Positions 31,368 to 39,568 of a stretch of DNA of 42,741 bases are shown piece after piece. The translations under genes and the position numbers were made by a program. This DNA is from Actinomycetes bacterium (GTDB taxonomy: Bacteria > Actinomycetota > Actinomycetes > Actinomycetales > Demequinaceae): positions 1 through 42,741 of the forward strand of contig JAEYOR010000070.1 in NCBI GenBank assembly GCA_023411615.1, read 5' to 3'. The notes under the pieces are model-generated. The model saw only the letters and a list, made by a program, of their open reading frames with translations. It was not told where the DNA came from and ran no database searches. Position 1 is the stretch's first letter. The number at the start of each line of letters is the position of its first letter.

Positions 31368-31787
31368 GTGGGGGAACGACAAGATGACGTGGTACTGCAC
31401 CCGATCCGCATGAGGGTGATTCTCGCCCTGGGTTCGGGAGAGTTGACCACCCGTGAAATTCAGGCGGCGATGCCTGACGTGCCGCAAGCAACCTTGTACC
31501 GCGCCATCAACCGCCTGCTCGACGCCAAACGCATTGAAGTTGCTGAGCGTCGCAAGCGACGGGGAGCGACTGAGCGGGTATATCGGCTCACAGCCGCTCA
31601 TCGAGCAAAGACGTCAGCTGTCCACCACGACGTCATTGCACTGGACAAAGACGCGGCTGAAGCACTCATCGCAGAGGTGACGGCCCTCATCGATCGCGCC
31701 ATCGCCACCTCGAAGCACGGCGGCACCCCTTACGCCGTGTCCTTCTCGGTTGTCGCGCAGTCTGAGCCCGCACCAGGCCCCCGTTAG
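31368..31787 (+). CDS. ArsR-like winged-helix transcriptional regulator
   Basis: The 139-residue protein starts at a GTG and begins VGERQDDVVLHPIRMRVILALGSG, the usual opening of ArsR/HTH_20 regulators. The recognition helix is VPQATLYRAINRLLDAKRIEVAERRKRRGATERVYRL. The C-terminal half is helical, without a Cys metal site. It is leaderless (TACAAT-N6-GTG). Its stop and that of the convergent MFS transporter are 3 nt apart, so the two form a tail-to-tail pair and regulation of the transporter is possible but not shown. The effector is unknown. Confidence 0.88.
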   Translation: MGERQDDVVLHPIRMRVILALGSGELTTREIQAAMPDVPQATLYRAINRLLDAKRIEVAERRKRRGATERVYRLTAAHRAKTSAVHHDVIALDKDAAEALIAEVTALIDRAIATSKHGGTPYAVSFSVVAQSEPAPGPR

Positions 31788-31790
31788 CCC

Positions 31791-33218
31791 CTACGCACGT
31801 GTGCGTCGGAGCACCGAGCGGCGACGTACCCGCCGCGGCACATGGAGCCTCCGCACCGTACGCCGATCCACACGCGCCGCAACCCCAAGCGCCGTCATGG
31901 TGAGAGCGAGCGACACGAGCGGCAACGCACGTGTTCCCCACTGAGCGACAATCGCCGAACCGACAACCGGGCCAAAGGCGCCACCCAAACTGAAGATCAC
32001 CGTGTACGTCGCGGCGCCAATGTCGATGCGCCATGGGGCGTGGCGCATTGCCCAGTTGAGCAACGCGGCCACCAACGCTGCCCACCCTGCCGCTTGCGCG
32101 ATCTGGGCGATGACTGCCGTTGCCTGGTGGCCAATCGACAAGATGCCCCACGCCATCGCGAGCATGCCAAGCGCTGCGATCACAGTCTCAACGACGCGTC
32201 GGCTGAGGAGGGGACCCACAGCAAGCGTCGTCCCCACGGCCACCACGCCACCGATAGCGAACATGACGGGAATCGCGGCCGAGGGGACGCCCGACTGGCG
32301 CGTGTAGAAGGAGACGATGTACGTCCATGTGGTCGACATCGCCATGACCGCGAGGAATGTGACAACGAGAACGCGGGCGAATGCCCGGGTCGATGGGATG
32401 TCGCCCCTCGTATGCGCCGTCGATGAGCGTGAAGGACGCGAATGGGGAAGCGCGAGCGCCACTGTCACGGCAAGGATGGCGCCAAGACCTGCGAGAACGA
32501 TGTAGGGCAGGCGCCAGCTGATGTTCGCGCCAGCCATGGTGACGAGCGGCGTTCCAATGACGCCAGCCATGGCAGAGCCCACCATGACGCGAGTGACCGT
32601 CCTGCCCCGCAGGTGAGGTGCGAAGAGGCTCACCGCCGTGGGAGCGACAAGCGCCCAAAACAGCGCATGTGCCGCCGCCGAGACAACGCGGCCCGCAGCA
32701 AGGTGTGGAAGAGAGTGCGCTGTTGCCGCAAGCGCCACACCACTCGTCCACACGCCCAACGTGGCGGTGAGCGTCACGCGCTTGCTGAGGCGTTGGGTCA
32801 TGAGAGTGAGCGGCAAGGTGGCGAGCACAACAGTTGCCGAGAACGCCGTGACGAGAAGACCGACCGCTGCAACAGAGGCATCGAGGCCCCGTGCGATGTA
32901 CGGGCTCATGGCGACAACTGACGCTTCATTGACACCGGCAGCGAAGGCGCTCGCGGCGAGGGCCACCAAGGCGATGCGCGCGCGGCGAGGGCTGACGCTG
33001 AGCGCCTCTTGGGAGCGAGTCCCGGCCTGTGGCTCCTCGATGACGACCAGTTCGGCAGTGCCGACTACCGGCATGGTGAGCGTGGTGGGTTCGCTCTCGA
33101 CAAAGGACGCGGCCGACGGAGGGGCGGCGATCGGCTGCGACGGTGCGTCAGGGGTCTCTTCAGCCGGCGCGGCGTCGGCTACACGGGGAAGTTCGAGAGT
33201 GGGCGTCAAGTCAGGCAC
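31791..33218 (-). CDS. MFS family efflux transporter
   Basis: The 475-residue protein starts at a GTG. It has an unusually long hydrophilic, acidic and proline-rich N-terminus (about 78 residues), then 12 membrane segments. The MFS loop after helix 2 is seen as PLTLMTQRLSKRVTL, and helix 4-5 shows RVVSAAAHALFWALVAPTAVSLFAP, like the DHA1 drug/sugar efflux group (AraJ/Bcr-like). The C-terminal tail is very Arg-rich (RRTVRRLHVPRRVRRRSVLRRTRA-type run). Substrate unknown. The long N-terminal extension may be real or may reflect a start further in; no strong ribosome site marks either. Confidence 0.88.
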   Translation of the reverse strand: MPDLTPTLELPRVADAAPAEETPDAPSQPIAAPPSAASFVESEPTTLTMPVVGTAELVVIEEPQAGTRSQEALSVSPRRARIALVALAASAFAAGVNEASVVAMSPYIARGLDASVAAVGLLVTAFSATVVLATLPLTLMTQRLSKRVTLTATLGVWTSGVALAATAHSLPHLAAGRVVSAAAHALFWALVAPTAVSLFAPHLRGRTVTRVMVGSAMAGVIGTPLVTMAGANISWRLPYIVLAGLGAILAVTVALALPHSRPSRSSTAHTRGDIPSTRAFARVLVVTFLAVMAMSTTWTYIVSFYTRQSGVPSAAIPVMFAIGGVVAVGTTLAVGPLLSRRVVETVIAALGMLAMAWGILSIGHQATAVIAQIAQAAGWAALVAALLNWAMRHAPWRIDIGAATYTVIFSLGGAFGPVVGSAIVAQWGTRALPLVSLALTMTALGVAARVDRRTVRRLHVPRRVRRRSVLRRTRA

Positions 33219-33458
33219 AGAAAATCCAACGAAAAGAGGTGGTGGTGAGTGAGAAGCCGCGCGGCGCTGCTGCGCGTATCCGAGGCGGGACGGCGCATGG
33301 CTTCACGTGGGCAACGCCCCGCACGCGTCGAATGTTTCCTGGCCCGCGAGAGGGTGACGCGAAACACACCCCGGCCCCAGCGTCGGCGTCTTGACGGCCC
33401 TGCCTGGGTAGGTGACGGGCCGTGTCAGTGTCCTTGCGTACACTGTTGGCAACAGCAT

Positions 33459-33680
33459 TGACCCGGCAATCACCGGTGAGCTTGCGGAAGAAAGGAACCG
33501 GGTCAGCCCGGGACTGACTAGAACCGCACGGGTCGCCCGTCATAGCGACATGAGCGGCCACGCTTCCCCCATAGGGGGTTGCGTGGCAAGCGAGGTGGTA
33601 CCGCGTGAGTGGGGACATTCCCCGTGAGCGTCCTCGCATCCGACCGAGTCGACGCCGGACCACCGAAGGAAGACTGCGAG
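33459..33680 (+). ncRNA. Translational T-box riboswitch of ileS (specifier ATC)
   Basis: A short Stem I is formed by TGACCCGG (33459-33466) and CCGGGTCA (33498-33505), and it presents the isoleucine specifier ATC at 33469-33471 in the loop CAATCACCGGTGAGC. Stem II is ACGGG-TCG-CCCGT (33528-33540). Stem III is CCACGC...GCGTGG (33558-33586), with an inner CCCCC/GGGGG. The T-box AGGTGGTACCGCG is at 33593-33605. CCTCGC (33632-33637) can pair with GCGAGG (33590-33595) as antisequestrator. Alternatively its CTCGC pairs with GCGAG (33676-33680), two bases before the ileS ATG. There is no U-tract terminator, so control is expected at translation initiation, as known for actinobacterial ileS. TACACT at 33439-33444 is the likely -10. 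Confidence 0.93.
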
Positions 33681-33682
33681 CC

Positions 33683-36600
33683 ATGACTGAAGCCCGCTAT
33701 CCGTTGCACCGCTCCGCCAAGGACGTGCCTGCTTCACCCTCTTTTCCCGCAATCGAGAACGAGATTCTCGAGTACTGGAAGAGCGATGGCACTTTCAAGG
33801 CGTCGATTGAGAATCGGGCCGACGCTGACGAGTTCGTGTTCTATGACGGCCCGCCTTTTGCGAACGGGCTTCCGCATTACGGCCACCTCCTCACGGGATA
33901 TGTGAAGGACGTAGTGCCGCGCTTCGAGACAATGCGAGGCAAAAAGGTTGAGCGGCGATTTGGCTGGGATACGCATGGCCTGCCAGCTGAGCTTGAGGCC
34001 GAACGCATCCTCGGCATCACTGACAAGTCGCAAATCGAGGAAATGGGCATTGCCCAGTTCAACAAGGCGTGCACTGACGCTGTGCTCACGTATACGAAGG
34101 AGTGGGAAGAGTACGTGACGCGCCAAGCCCGGTGGGTCGACTTCGAGAATGACTACAAAACTCTCGATGTCACCTTCATGGAGTCGGTGATTTGGGCGTT
34201 CAAGTCGCTTTATGACAAGGGCCTCGCCTACGAGGGTCACCGCGTACTCCCGTACTGCTGGCGTGACGAGACTCCGCTGTCCAATCATGAGCTGCGCATG
34301 GATGACGACGTCTACGCGATGCGTCAGGACCCAGCACTGACGGTCGCGCTGCCGATTGACGCGGCTTCCGTGGACGCCCGGGGCCTCGACGCAGATCTCG
34401 CAATGACGCTGCGCAATACCTCGATCCTCATCTGGACGACAACGCCCTGGACGCTGCCGTCCAACCTCGCCGTCGCCGTGGGTCCAGAGATCGAGTACGT
34501 CGTCGTCGGCGCGCGAGAAGGCGCGCTTGAAGGGCAGATGTTCCTTGTCGCGTCATCGCGCCTCGCCGCGTACGCGCGTGAGCTCGGCGAAGAACCCCAG
34601 GTGATCGCGCGCCTTCGGGGCTCTCAACTCGAAGGGCTGCGATACCAGCCGCCATTCGGGTACTTCGTGGGCCACGAGTCCGCGCACCAGGTGCTGACCG
34701 CCGACTTCGTCTCGACCGAGGACGGTACCGGCATCGTCCACCTTGCACCTGCCTTCGGCGAGGACGACATGGCAGTGTGTGCCGAGGCGGGCATCGAGCC
34801 GGTGCAGCCTGTCGATGAGAAGGGCCGCTTCACGTCCCAGGTCCCCGACTACGCGGGCCAGCAAGTGTTCGACGCGAACCCACACGTCATCCGCGATCTC
34901 AAGGAACGTGGCCTCGTGGTGCGCCATGAGACCTATGACCACAGTTACCCGCACTGCTGGCGGTGCCGCAACCCGCTGATCTACCGCGCGGTGTCAAGCT
35001 GGTTCGTGCGCGTCAGTGAATTCCGTGACCGGATGGTGGAGCTCAACGAACAGATCACCTGGGTGCCGGAACACATCAAGCACGGCCAGTTTGGCAAGTG
35101 GCTTGAGGGTGCACGTGATTGGTCGATCTCGCGCAATCGTTACTTTGGCACGCCCATCCCGGTGTGGGTGAGCGACAACCCCGAGTTCCCGCGCATCGAT
35201 GTCTACGGGTCACTCGCTGAGCTCGAGGCGGATTTTGGTCGCCTTCCGCTTGATGAGGACGGTCAACCTAACCTCCACCGTCCGTACATCGATGACCTCA
35301 CGCGGCCCAATCCGGACGATCCGACAGGCGCCTCGACCATGCGTCGTATCCCCGACGTCCTCGACGTGTGGTTCGATTCTGGCTCGATGCCCTTCGCTCA
35401 GGTTCATTACCCCTTCGACAACGCCGAGTGGTTTGAGGGCCACCACCCTGCTGACTTCATTGTCGAATACATCGGACAGACGCGTGGGTGGTTCTACGTG
35501 ATGCATGTGCTCGCGACCGCCATATTTGACCGCCCGGCCTTCACCACCTGCATCTCGCACGGCATCGTGCTGGGTGACGACGGCACCAAGATGTCGAAGT
35601 CGCGCCGCAACTATCCGGACGTCGCCGAGGTCTTTCATCGGGACGGCTCCGACGCGATGCGATGGTTCCTCATGGCGTCGCCGGTGGTGCGCGGTGGCAA
35701 CCTCATCGTCACCGAGCAAGGCATTCGCGAGGGCGTGCGCCAGGTGATGCTGCCGTTGTGGTCGACGTATTACTTCTTCACGCTGTACGCGGGGGCTGCC
35801 AGTGGAGGCAAGGGCCTGCTCGCGCGCAAGGTCTTCGACGAGGAGGTCGCGGGCTTGCCCGTCATGGACCGCTATGTCCTCACCAAGACGGCAGATCTCG
35901 TCCGCGACGTCACCGCACAGCTCGACGTCTTCGACATCCCCGGCGCGGCTGAGAGCCTCTCCGAGTACATGGATCTCCTCACCAACTGGTACGTCCGGAC
36001 GCAGCGCGACCGGTTCTGGGAAGAGGACCTCGCTTGTTTCAACACACTCTTTACGGTGTTGGAAACAGTCACGCGCCTTGCGGCGCCGCTCTTGCCCCTC
36101 ACCACCGAAGAAGTGTGGCGTGGGCTCACTGGTGGCCGCTCGGTTCACCTCACCGACTATCCGGAGGCGCCCGACGCTTGGGCTGACCGGGCGCTGAGCG
36201 ACACCATGGACACGGTGCGTGAGGTTGTCTCGGCTGCGCACGCTCTACGCAAGAAGGCGCAAATCCGCGTACGTCAACCGCTCGCTGTGCTCGAAGTGGC
36301 GGTGCCGGATCCCGTGGCGCTGCGCCCCTATGTGCCACTCATCGCTTCCGAACTCAACGTGAAGACGGTAGTGAGCGTCACCATCGAGGCCTTTGAAAGA
36401 GCCAACCCGGTGGAACGTGTGCTCAACGTCAACGCACGCGCGGCGGGTCCGCGCATTGGCAAGGACGTGCAGGTGGCAATCAAGGGCGCCAAGAGCGGCG
36501 ATTGGTCTGTCGCGAATGGTGTCGTCACTGCAGGCGGCATCGAGTTGCATGAGGGCGAGTTTGACCTAGTCACCGTCATCGCCGGTGGTGAGTCGGATGT

Positions 36601-36880
36601 CGCATCGGTGTTGCCGTCCGGCGGATTTGTTCTCCTCGACACCACGCTCAGTGCTGAGCTTGAGGCCGAAGGCTACGCGCGTGATCTCATTCGCCACATC
36701 CAAGACGCGCGAAAGTCCGCCGGACTCAATGTGGGCGATCGAATCGTGCTTGCCCTCTCGGTGGCTGCCGACCGCGTCGCGGCCGTCGAGAAGCATCGTG
36801 AGCTGATCGCCAAGGAGGTCCTCGCCACGGAATTGACGGTGACGAGCGGCGAGGACGCGATCGATCTCGCCAAGGCCTAA
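33683..36880 (+). CDS. ileS: Isoleucyl-tRNA synthetase
   Basis: This 1065-residue class I synthetase has the HIGH-type motif in PPFANGLPHYGHLL, about residues 54-67. The KMSKS loop is at 636-640 (DDGTKMSKSRRNYPD). The editing domain carries WTTTPWTLPSNLAVAV, and TRGWFYVMHVLATAIFD leads into the C-terminal half. The length and the C-terminal extension with no zinc knuckle fit the eukaryote-like IleRS class common in actinobacteria and usually insensitive to mupirocin. The start is the ATG at 33683, with AAGGAAG upstream; a longer frame to 33605 reads into the T-box and is rejected. It attaches isoleucine to tRNA-Ile and is controlled by the T-box leader. Confidence 0.97.
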   Translation: MTEARYPLHRSAKDVPASPSFPAIENEILEYWKSDGTFKASIENRADADEFVFYDGPPFANGLPHYGHLLTGYVKDVVPRFETMRGKKVERRFGWDTHGLPAELEAERILGITDKSQIEEMGIAQFNKACTDAVLTYTKEWEEYVTRQARWVDFENDYKTLDVTFMESVIWAFKSLYDKGLAYEGHRVLPYCWRDETPLSNHELRMDDDVYAMRQDPALTVALPIDAASVDARGLDADLAMTLRNTSILIWTTTPWTLPSNLAVAVGPEIEYVVVGAREGALEGQMFLVASSRLAAYARELGEEPQVIARLRGSQLEGLRYQPPFGYFVGHESAHQVLTADFVSTEDGTGIVHLAPAFGEDDMAVCAEAGIEPVQPVDEKGRFTSQVPDYAGQQVFDANPHVIRDLKERGLVVRHETYDHSYPHCWRCRNPLIYRAVSSWFVRVSEFRDRMVELNEQITWVPEHIKHGQFGKWLEGARDWSISRNRYFGTPIPVWVSDNPEFPRIDVYGSLAELEADFGRLPLDEDGQPNLHRPYIDDLTRPNPDDPTGASTMRRIPDVLDVWFDSGSMPFAQVHYPFDNAEWFEGHHPADFIVEYIGQTRGWFYVMHVLATAIFDRPAFTTCISHGIVLGDDGTKMSKSRRNYPDVAEVFHRDGSDAMRWFLMASPVVRGGNLIVTEQGIREGVRQVMLPLWSTYYFFTLYAGAASGGKGLLARKVFDEEVAGLPVMDRYVLTKTADLVRDVTAQLDVFDIPGAAESLSEYMDLLTNWYVRTQRDRFWEEDLACFNTLFTVLETVTRLAAPLLPLTTEEVWRGLTGGRSVHLTDYPEAPDAWADRALSDTMDTVREVVSAAHALRKKAQIRVRQPLAVLEVAVPDPVALRPYVPLIASELNVKTVVSVTIEAFERANPVERVLNVNARAAGPRIGKDVQVAIKGAKSGDWSVANGVVTAGGIELHEGEFDLVTVIAGGESDVASVLPSGGFVLLDTTLSAELEAEGYARDLIRHIQDARKSAGLNVGDRIVLALSVAADRVAAVEKHRELIAKEVLATELTVTSGEDAIDLAKA

Positions 36881-36910
36881 TCCTGCGGGGGAGAGGGATC
36901 CGTGCCGTTG

Positions 36911-36937
36911 GCCCGGGCGGGCGGGCCCCTCCCGGGC
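36911..36937. terminator. GC hairpin between convergent ileS and dehydrogenase
   Basis: GCCCGGG (36911-36917) and CCCGGGC (36931-36937) form a perfect 7-bp stem in the 86-bp gap between two convergent stops. There is no U-tract, so it is only a candidate bidirectional terminator. Confidence 0.4.
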
Positions 36938-36966
36938 GCGGACCGGCTGCAGGCCCTGGTGGAGGA

Positions 36967-37947
36967 CTAGGCCAGATGTGGAATCGGGTTGCCAGCGTGC
37001 CAGGCCTTCACCGCTGCGAGTGCGATGCGGGAGTGACCCGCCACCACGTCGTCGGAAGCACCCGCCACGTGTGGAGTCATGGTGACGTGGGGCATGTCGA
37101 AGAGTTCGTGGTCAGCGGGCAGCGGCTCTTGATAGAACACGTCGAAGCCGGCGGCTGCGATGCGGCGCTCTCGTAGGACCGTCATCAACGCGTCTTCTTT
37201 GATGATTGCCGCGCGGCCAGCGTTGATGAGGATCGCGTCCTTTTTGAGAAGCGCCAGCTCGGCGGCACCGATCATTCCGATGGTCTGGGGGATCTCCGGC
37301 ACGTGGATCGAGACGATGTCGGCTTGCGACAGTGCGTCGTCAAGGCCCACGACGCGCGCCGCATCGCCAAAGTGGTCTTCACTGAGGAAGGGGTCGAAGA
37401 CGAGCACGTTCATGTCAAAGCCACGGGCGCGCTTGACGACTCTCGAGCCGATGGCGCCACCGCCAATCACGCTGAGGGTTCGTCCGCTCAGCCCCACGCC
37501 GCGGAAGGTTTCGTAGGGTTCGTACACATCGGCGGGGGTCCATTCGCCACTTCGCAGCCACGCCTCGGCGCGACTCAGCTGGCGCACAGTGGCAAGGAGC
37601 AATGCCATCGTGAAGTCTGCGGTCACATCTGCGTTGCGCCCTGGGGTGGTGGCCACGGCAACGCCCCGCGCGGCGCATGCCTCGAGGTCAACAGTGACCG
37701 GCTTGGCGCGGCAGGAGACGACAAGTGACAGCTCTGGCGCGGCATCGAGCGTGGCCTGGTCAACCTGGTCGAGTTCAACGATGACGACGTTGGCTTGCGC
37801 AAGATCGTCTCCCAGGCCTTGTTCCGCAAGCGAGGCGCCATCCATCCGAGGTTCGCGCACCGTGACCTTTGCGAATGCGCGCAGTTGCTCAATGTGGTCC
37901 GCGTCGAATGGTGCCGTGACGTGAATGCGAGGGAGGGGGACAGTCAT
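36967..37947 (-). CDS. D-isomer-specific 2-hydroxyacid dehydrogenase
   Basis: This 326-residue protein starts MTVPLPRIHVTAPFD at the ATG at 37947, with AAAGGA upstream; the longer frame to 38187 lies inside the kinase gene. The NAD fold carries LSVIGGGAIGSRVVKRARGFDMNVLVFDPF (about 150-180). The catalytic set is R in LINAGRAAIIKEDAL, E in FYQEPLP and H in TPHVAGAS. It resembles the phosphoglycerate/glyoxylate-reductase group but is the last gene of a sugar-kinase operon (10 nt after the FGGY kinase), so it probably oxidises or reduces a hydroxyacid in that route. It is not likely the housekeeping serA, because the C-terminal ACT domain is absent. Confidence 0.88.
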   Translation of the reverse strand: MTVPLPRIHVTAPFDADHIEQLRAFAKVTVREPRMDGASLAEQGLGDDLAQANVVIVELDQVDQATLDAAPELSLVVSCRAKPVTVDLEACAARGVAVATTPGRNADVTADFTMALLLATVRQLSRAEAWLRSGEWTPADVYEPYETFRGVGLSGRTLSVIGGGAIGSRVVKRARGFDMNVLVFDPFLSEDHFGDAARVVGLDDALSQADIVSIHVPEIPQTIGMIGAAELALLKKDAILINAGRAAIIKEDALMTVLRERRIAAAGFDVFYQEPLPADHELFDMPHVTMTPHVAGASDDVVAGHSRIALAAVKAWHAGNPIPHLA

Positions 37948-37957
37948 CGATATTCCT

Positions 37958-39487
37958 TTACGACGTGCTGGATGGGGTAGGGGCAGGGGTGCCTCGTAAG
38001 GGTGCGAGGGCATGCCAGGTGGTGCGGACTGCGTCCCGTACCTGGGTGAATGCGCCACGCGCCGTGGCATAGACGTCGATGTGGGCCGCAATAGGCATGA
38101 ACTCTTCGCTTGGGGCGGCCATGGACGCCACCGCATCTGCGACGGGGATGCCGGCACCCCCAGCAAGTGCCAGGACAGCCGCACCACGAGCGCCTACTTC
38201 GGGATCGTTGATACGCACCACGGTTCTTTGGGTGACCGTGGCGAGGAGACCGCACAAGAAGTCCGACGCTGCGCCTCCGCCGCACACGCGCAGCGGACCG
38301 TCTGCGGGGGCGAGTTGGTCAAGACACTCTGCGACGGCGAAAGCGACGGACTCGTACGCGGCGCGCATGAGCGCCTCGGGCCCGGTTGTCACACGCGCCC
38401 CGATCCACGCGGCTGAGGCGTTTGGATCGACAAACGGCGCGCGCTCGCCCGCCGTTGCCACGTACGGGAGGAACAACGTGCCATGGCTGCCGGGAGGCGC
38501 CGACGCGGCGCGCGACTCAACCTCACTCCACCCAAGGTCGCCCCAGCCGAGCATGTCCCGGGCCCATGTCAGATTTGGCACCCCGTTCATGGGAGACATG
38601 CACTCAAGTACCTGCGTGCCGGTGCCGGTGGCGAGGATCGTGCTCGACTGTGCCGCTACTGCGTCGACCGAATCGACAATGGTGCCAACAAATGCAGTGG
38701 TGCCCAGAACAACGTACGTATCGCCCGGCTTGATTGCGCCCAGGCCCACTCCGCCCGCAACGGTGTCCATCATTCCCGTGACCACGGGCGTGCCAGCGGG
38801 AAGTCCAAGCTCCCTGCTGGCGCCCGCCGTCACAAACCCCGCGACGTCAGCTGCTGGGAGCACGGGGGCGAGCCTGCGCTCGATGTCCTCATGGCCGAGC
38901 TCCCGCATCAGCTCGCGAGAATACGTCCGGGTGCGTGGATCGAGGTACGTGCGGGAGGCGTCGGTCGCATCGGTCGCGACCTCACCGGTCATGCGCAAGC
39001 GAACCCAGTCCTTGCAGTTGAGGTGCATTGCCGTCGCGTCGAGCCGCGCCGCGTCATGGTGGCGCGCATGTTCGACGAGCATGGGCAGTGAACCTGGGAA
39101 GGGTGGCGAGCCGGTGATTGACGTCATGGCGTCAACCCAGCCGCGTTCTTTCCAGACGGCAACGTCAGTTGCAGCGCGCGCGTCGAGCCACAAGGCGGCA
39201 GGGCCCATCGGCCGGCGTTCGGCATCAATCCACCACGCGCCGTCTCCCTGTCCAGTGACGCATGCCGCAAGAATCTCCCCGGCGTCGGCGGAAGTGACGG
39301 CCGCGCGCGTCGCCTCGGCCGCGGCATTCCACACCGCGTCCATGTCGCACGTCACCTCGCCATGAGCTCCATGTGTGATGGGCACGGCGGTGTGGGCGAT
39401 GCCCAGCACCGCGCCGTCCGTCGAAAACACGACGGCCTTGCACGCCGTGGTCCCCACGTCGATACCGACGACCGCTGCTCGCTTCAT
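37958..39487 (-). CDS. FGGY family carbohydrate kinase
   Basis: The protein has 509 residues. The N-terminal ATPase fold starts AAVVGIDVGTTACKAVVFS, the phosphate-1 motif. The substrate region reads VTGQGDGAWWIDAERRP...LWLDARAA, similar in my memory to erythritol and related polyol kinases rather than to glycerol kinase. The catalytic region includes GMMDTVAGGVGLGAIKPGDTYVVLGTTAF, and the adenosine motif is RVCGGGAASDFLCGLLATVT. It phosphorylates a sugar or polyol with ATP in the cytosol. The start ATG at 39487 is chosen because the N-terminal strand begins there; the ribosome site is weak. The upstream 81 bp carry a motif shared with the binding-protein promoter. Confidence 0.9.
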   Translation of the reverse strand: MKRAAVVGIDVGTTACKAVVFSTDGAVLGIAHTAVPITHGAHGEVTCDMDAVWNAAAEATRAAVTSADAGEILAACVTGQGDGAWWIDAERRPMGPAALWLDARAATDVAVWKERGWVDAMTSITGSPPFPGSLPMLVEHARHHDAARLDATAMHLNCKDWVRLRMTGEVATDATDASRTYLDPRTRTYSRELMRELGHEDIERRLAPVLPAADVAGFVTAGASRELGLPAGTPVVTGMMDTVAGGVGLGAIKPGDTYVVLGTTAFVGTIVDSVDAVAAQSSTILATGTGTQVLECMSPMNGVPNLTWARDMLGWGDLGWSEVESRAASAPPGSHGTLFLPYVATAGERAPFVDPNASAAWIGARVTTGPEALMRAAYESVAFAVAECLDQLAPADGPLRVCGGGAASDFLCGLLATVTQRTVVRINDPEVGARGAAVLALAGGAGIPVADAVASMAAPSEEFMPIAAHIDVYATARGAFTQVRDAVRTTWHALAPLRGTPAPTPSSTS

Positions 39488-39498
39488 CGCGGCCACGC

Positions 39499-39508
39499 CA
39501 CATATGTG
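39499..39508. promoter_or_regulatory. CACATATGTG palindrome before the FGGY kinase
   Basis: A perfect 10-bp palindrome 11 bp upstream of the kinase ATG. It may form part of the same operator region as 39517-39531. It is short, so chance occurrence is possible. Confidence 0.3.
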
Positions 39509-39516
39509 CAGGTAGA

Positions 39517-39531
39517 CGAGCAAATGTGCGA
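39517..39531 (-). promoter_or_regulatory. Candidate SorC operator upstream of the FGGY kinase
   Basis: On the minus strand TCGCACATTTGCTCG. Its core G-C-ACATTTG-C-TC matches the core G-A-ACATTTG-T-TC of the palindrome at 41580-41593 in front of the binding-protein gene. The shared 12-bp pattern suggests one regulator binds both. Confidence 0.5.
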
Positions 39532-39568
39532 GACATGGCGCACGGGGGCATGTAGGGGGAGCATAGTG

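Noticed and set aside
33211..33684. Frames through the ileS leader, including an upstream extension of ileS to 33605
   Set aside because: They translate the T-box structure; the stems, specifier and T-box consensus show that this region acts as RNA.
36967..37947. Assignment as biosynthetic phosphoglycerate dehydrogenase (serA)
   Set aside because: The C-terminal ACT domain is missing and the gene is the tail of a sugar-kinase operon.
38079..39365. 428-codon plus-strand frame opposite the FGGY kinase
   Set aside because: It is Ser/Ala/Pro-rich shadow translation of the kinase gene with no recognisable domain and no initiation signal.
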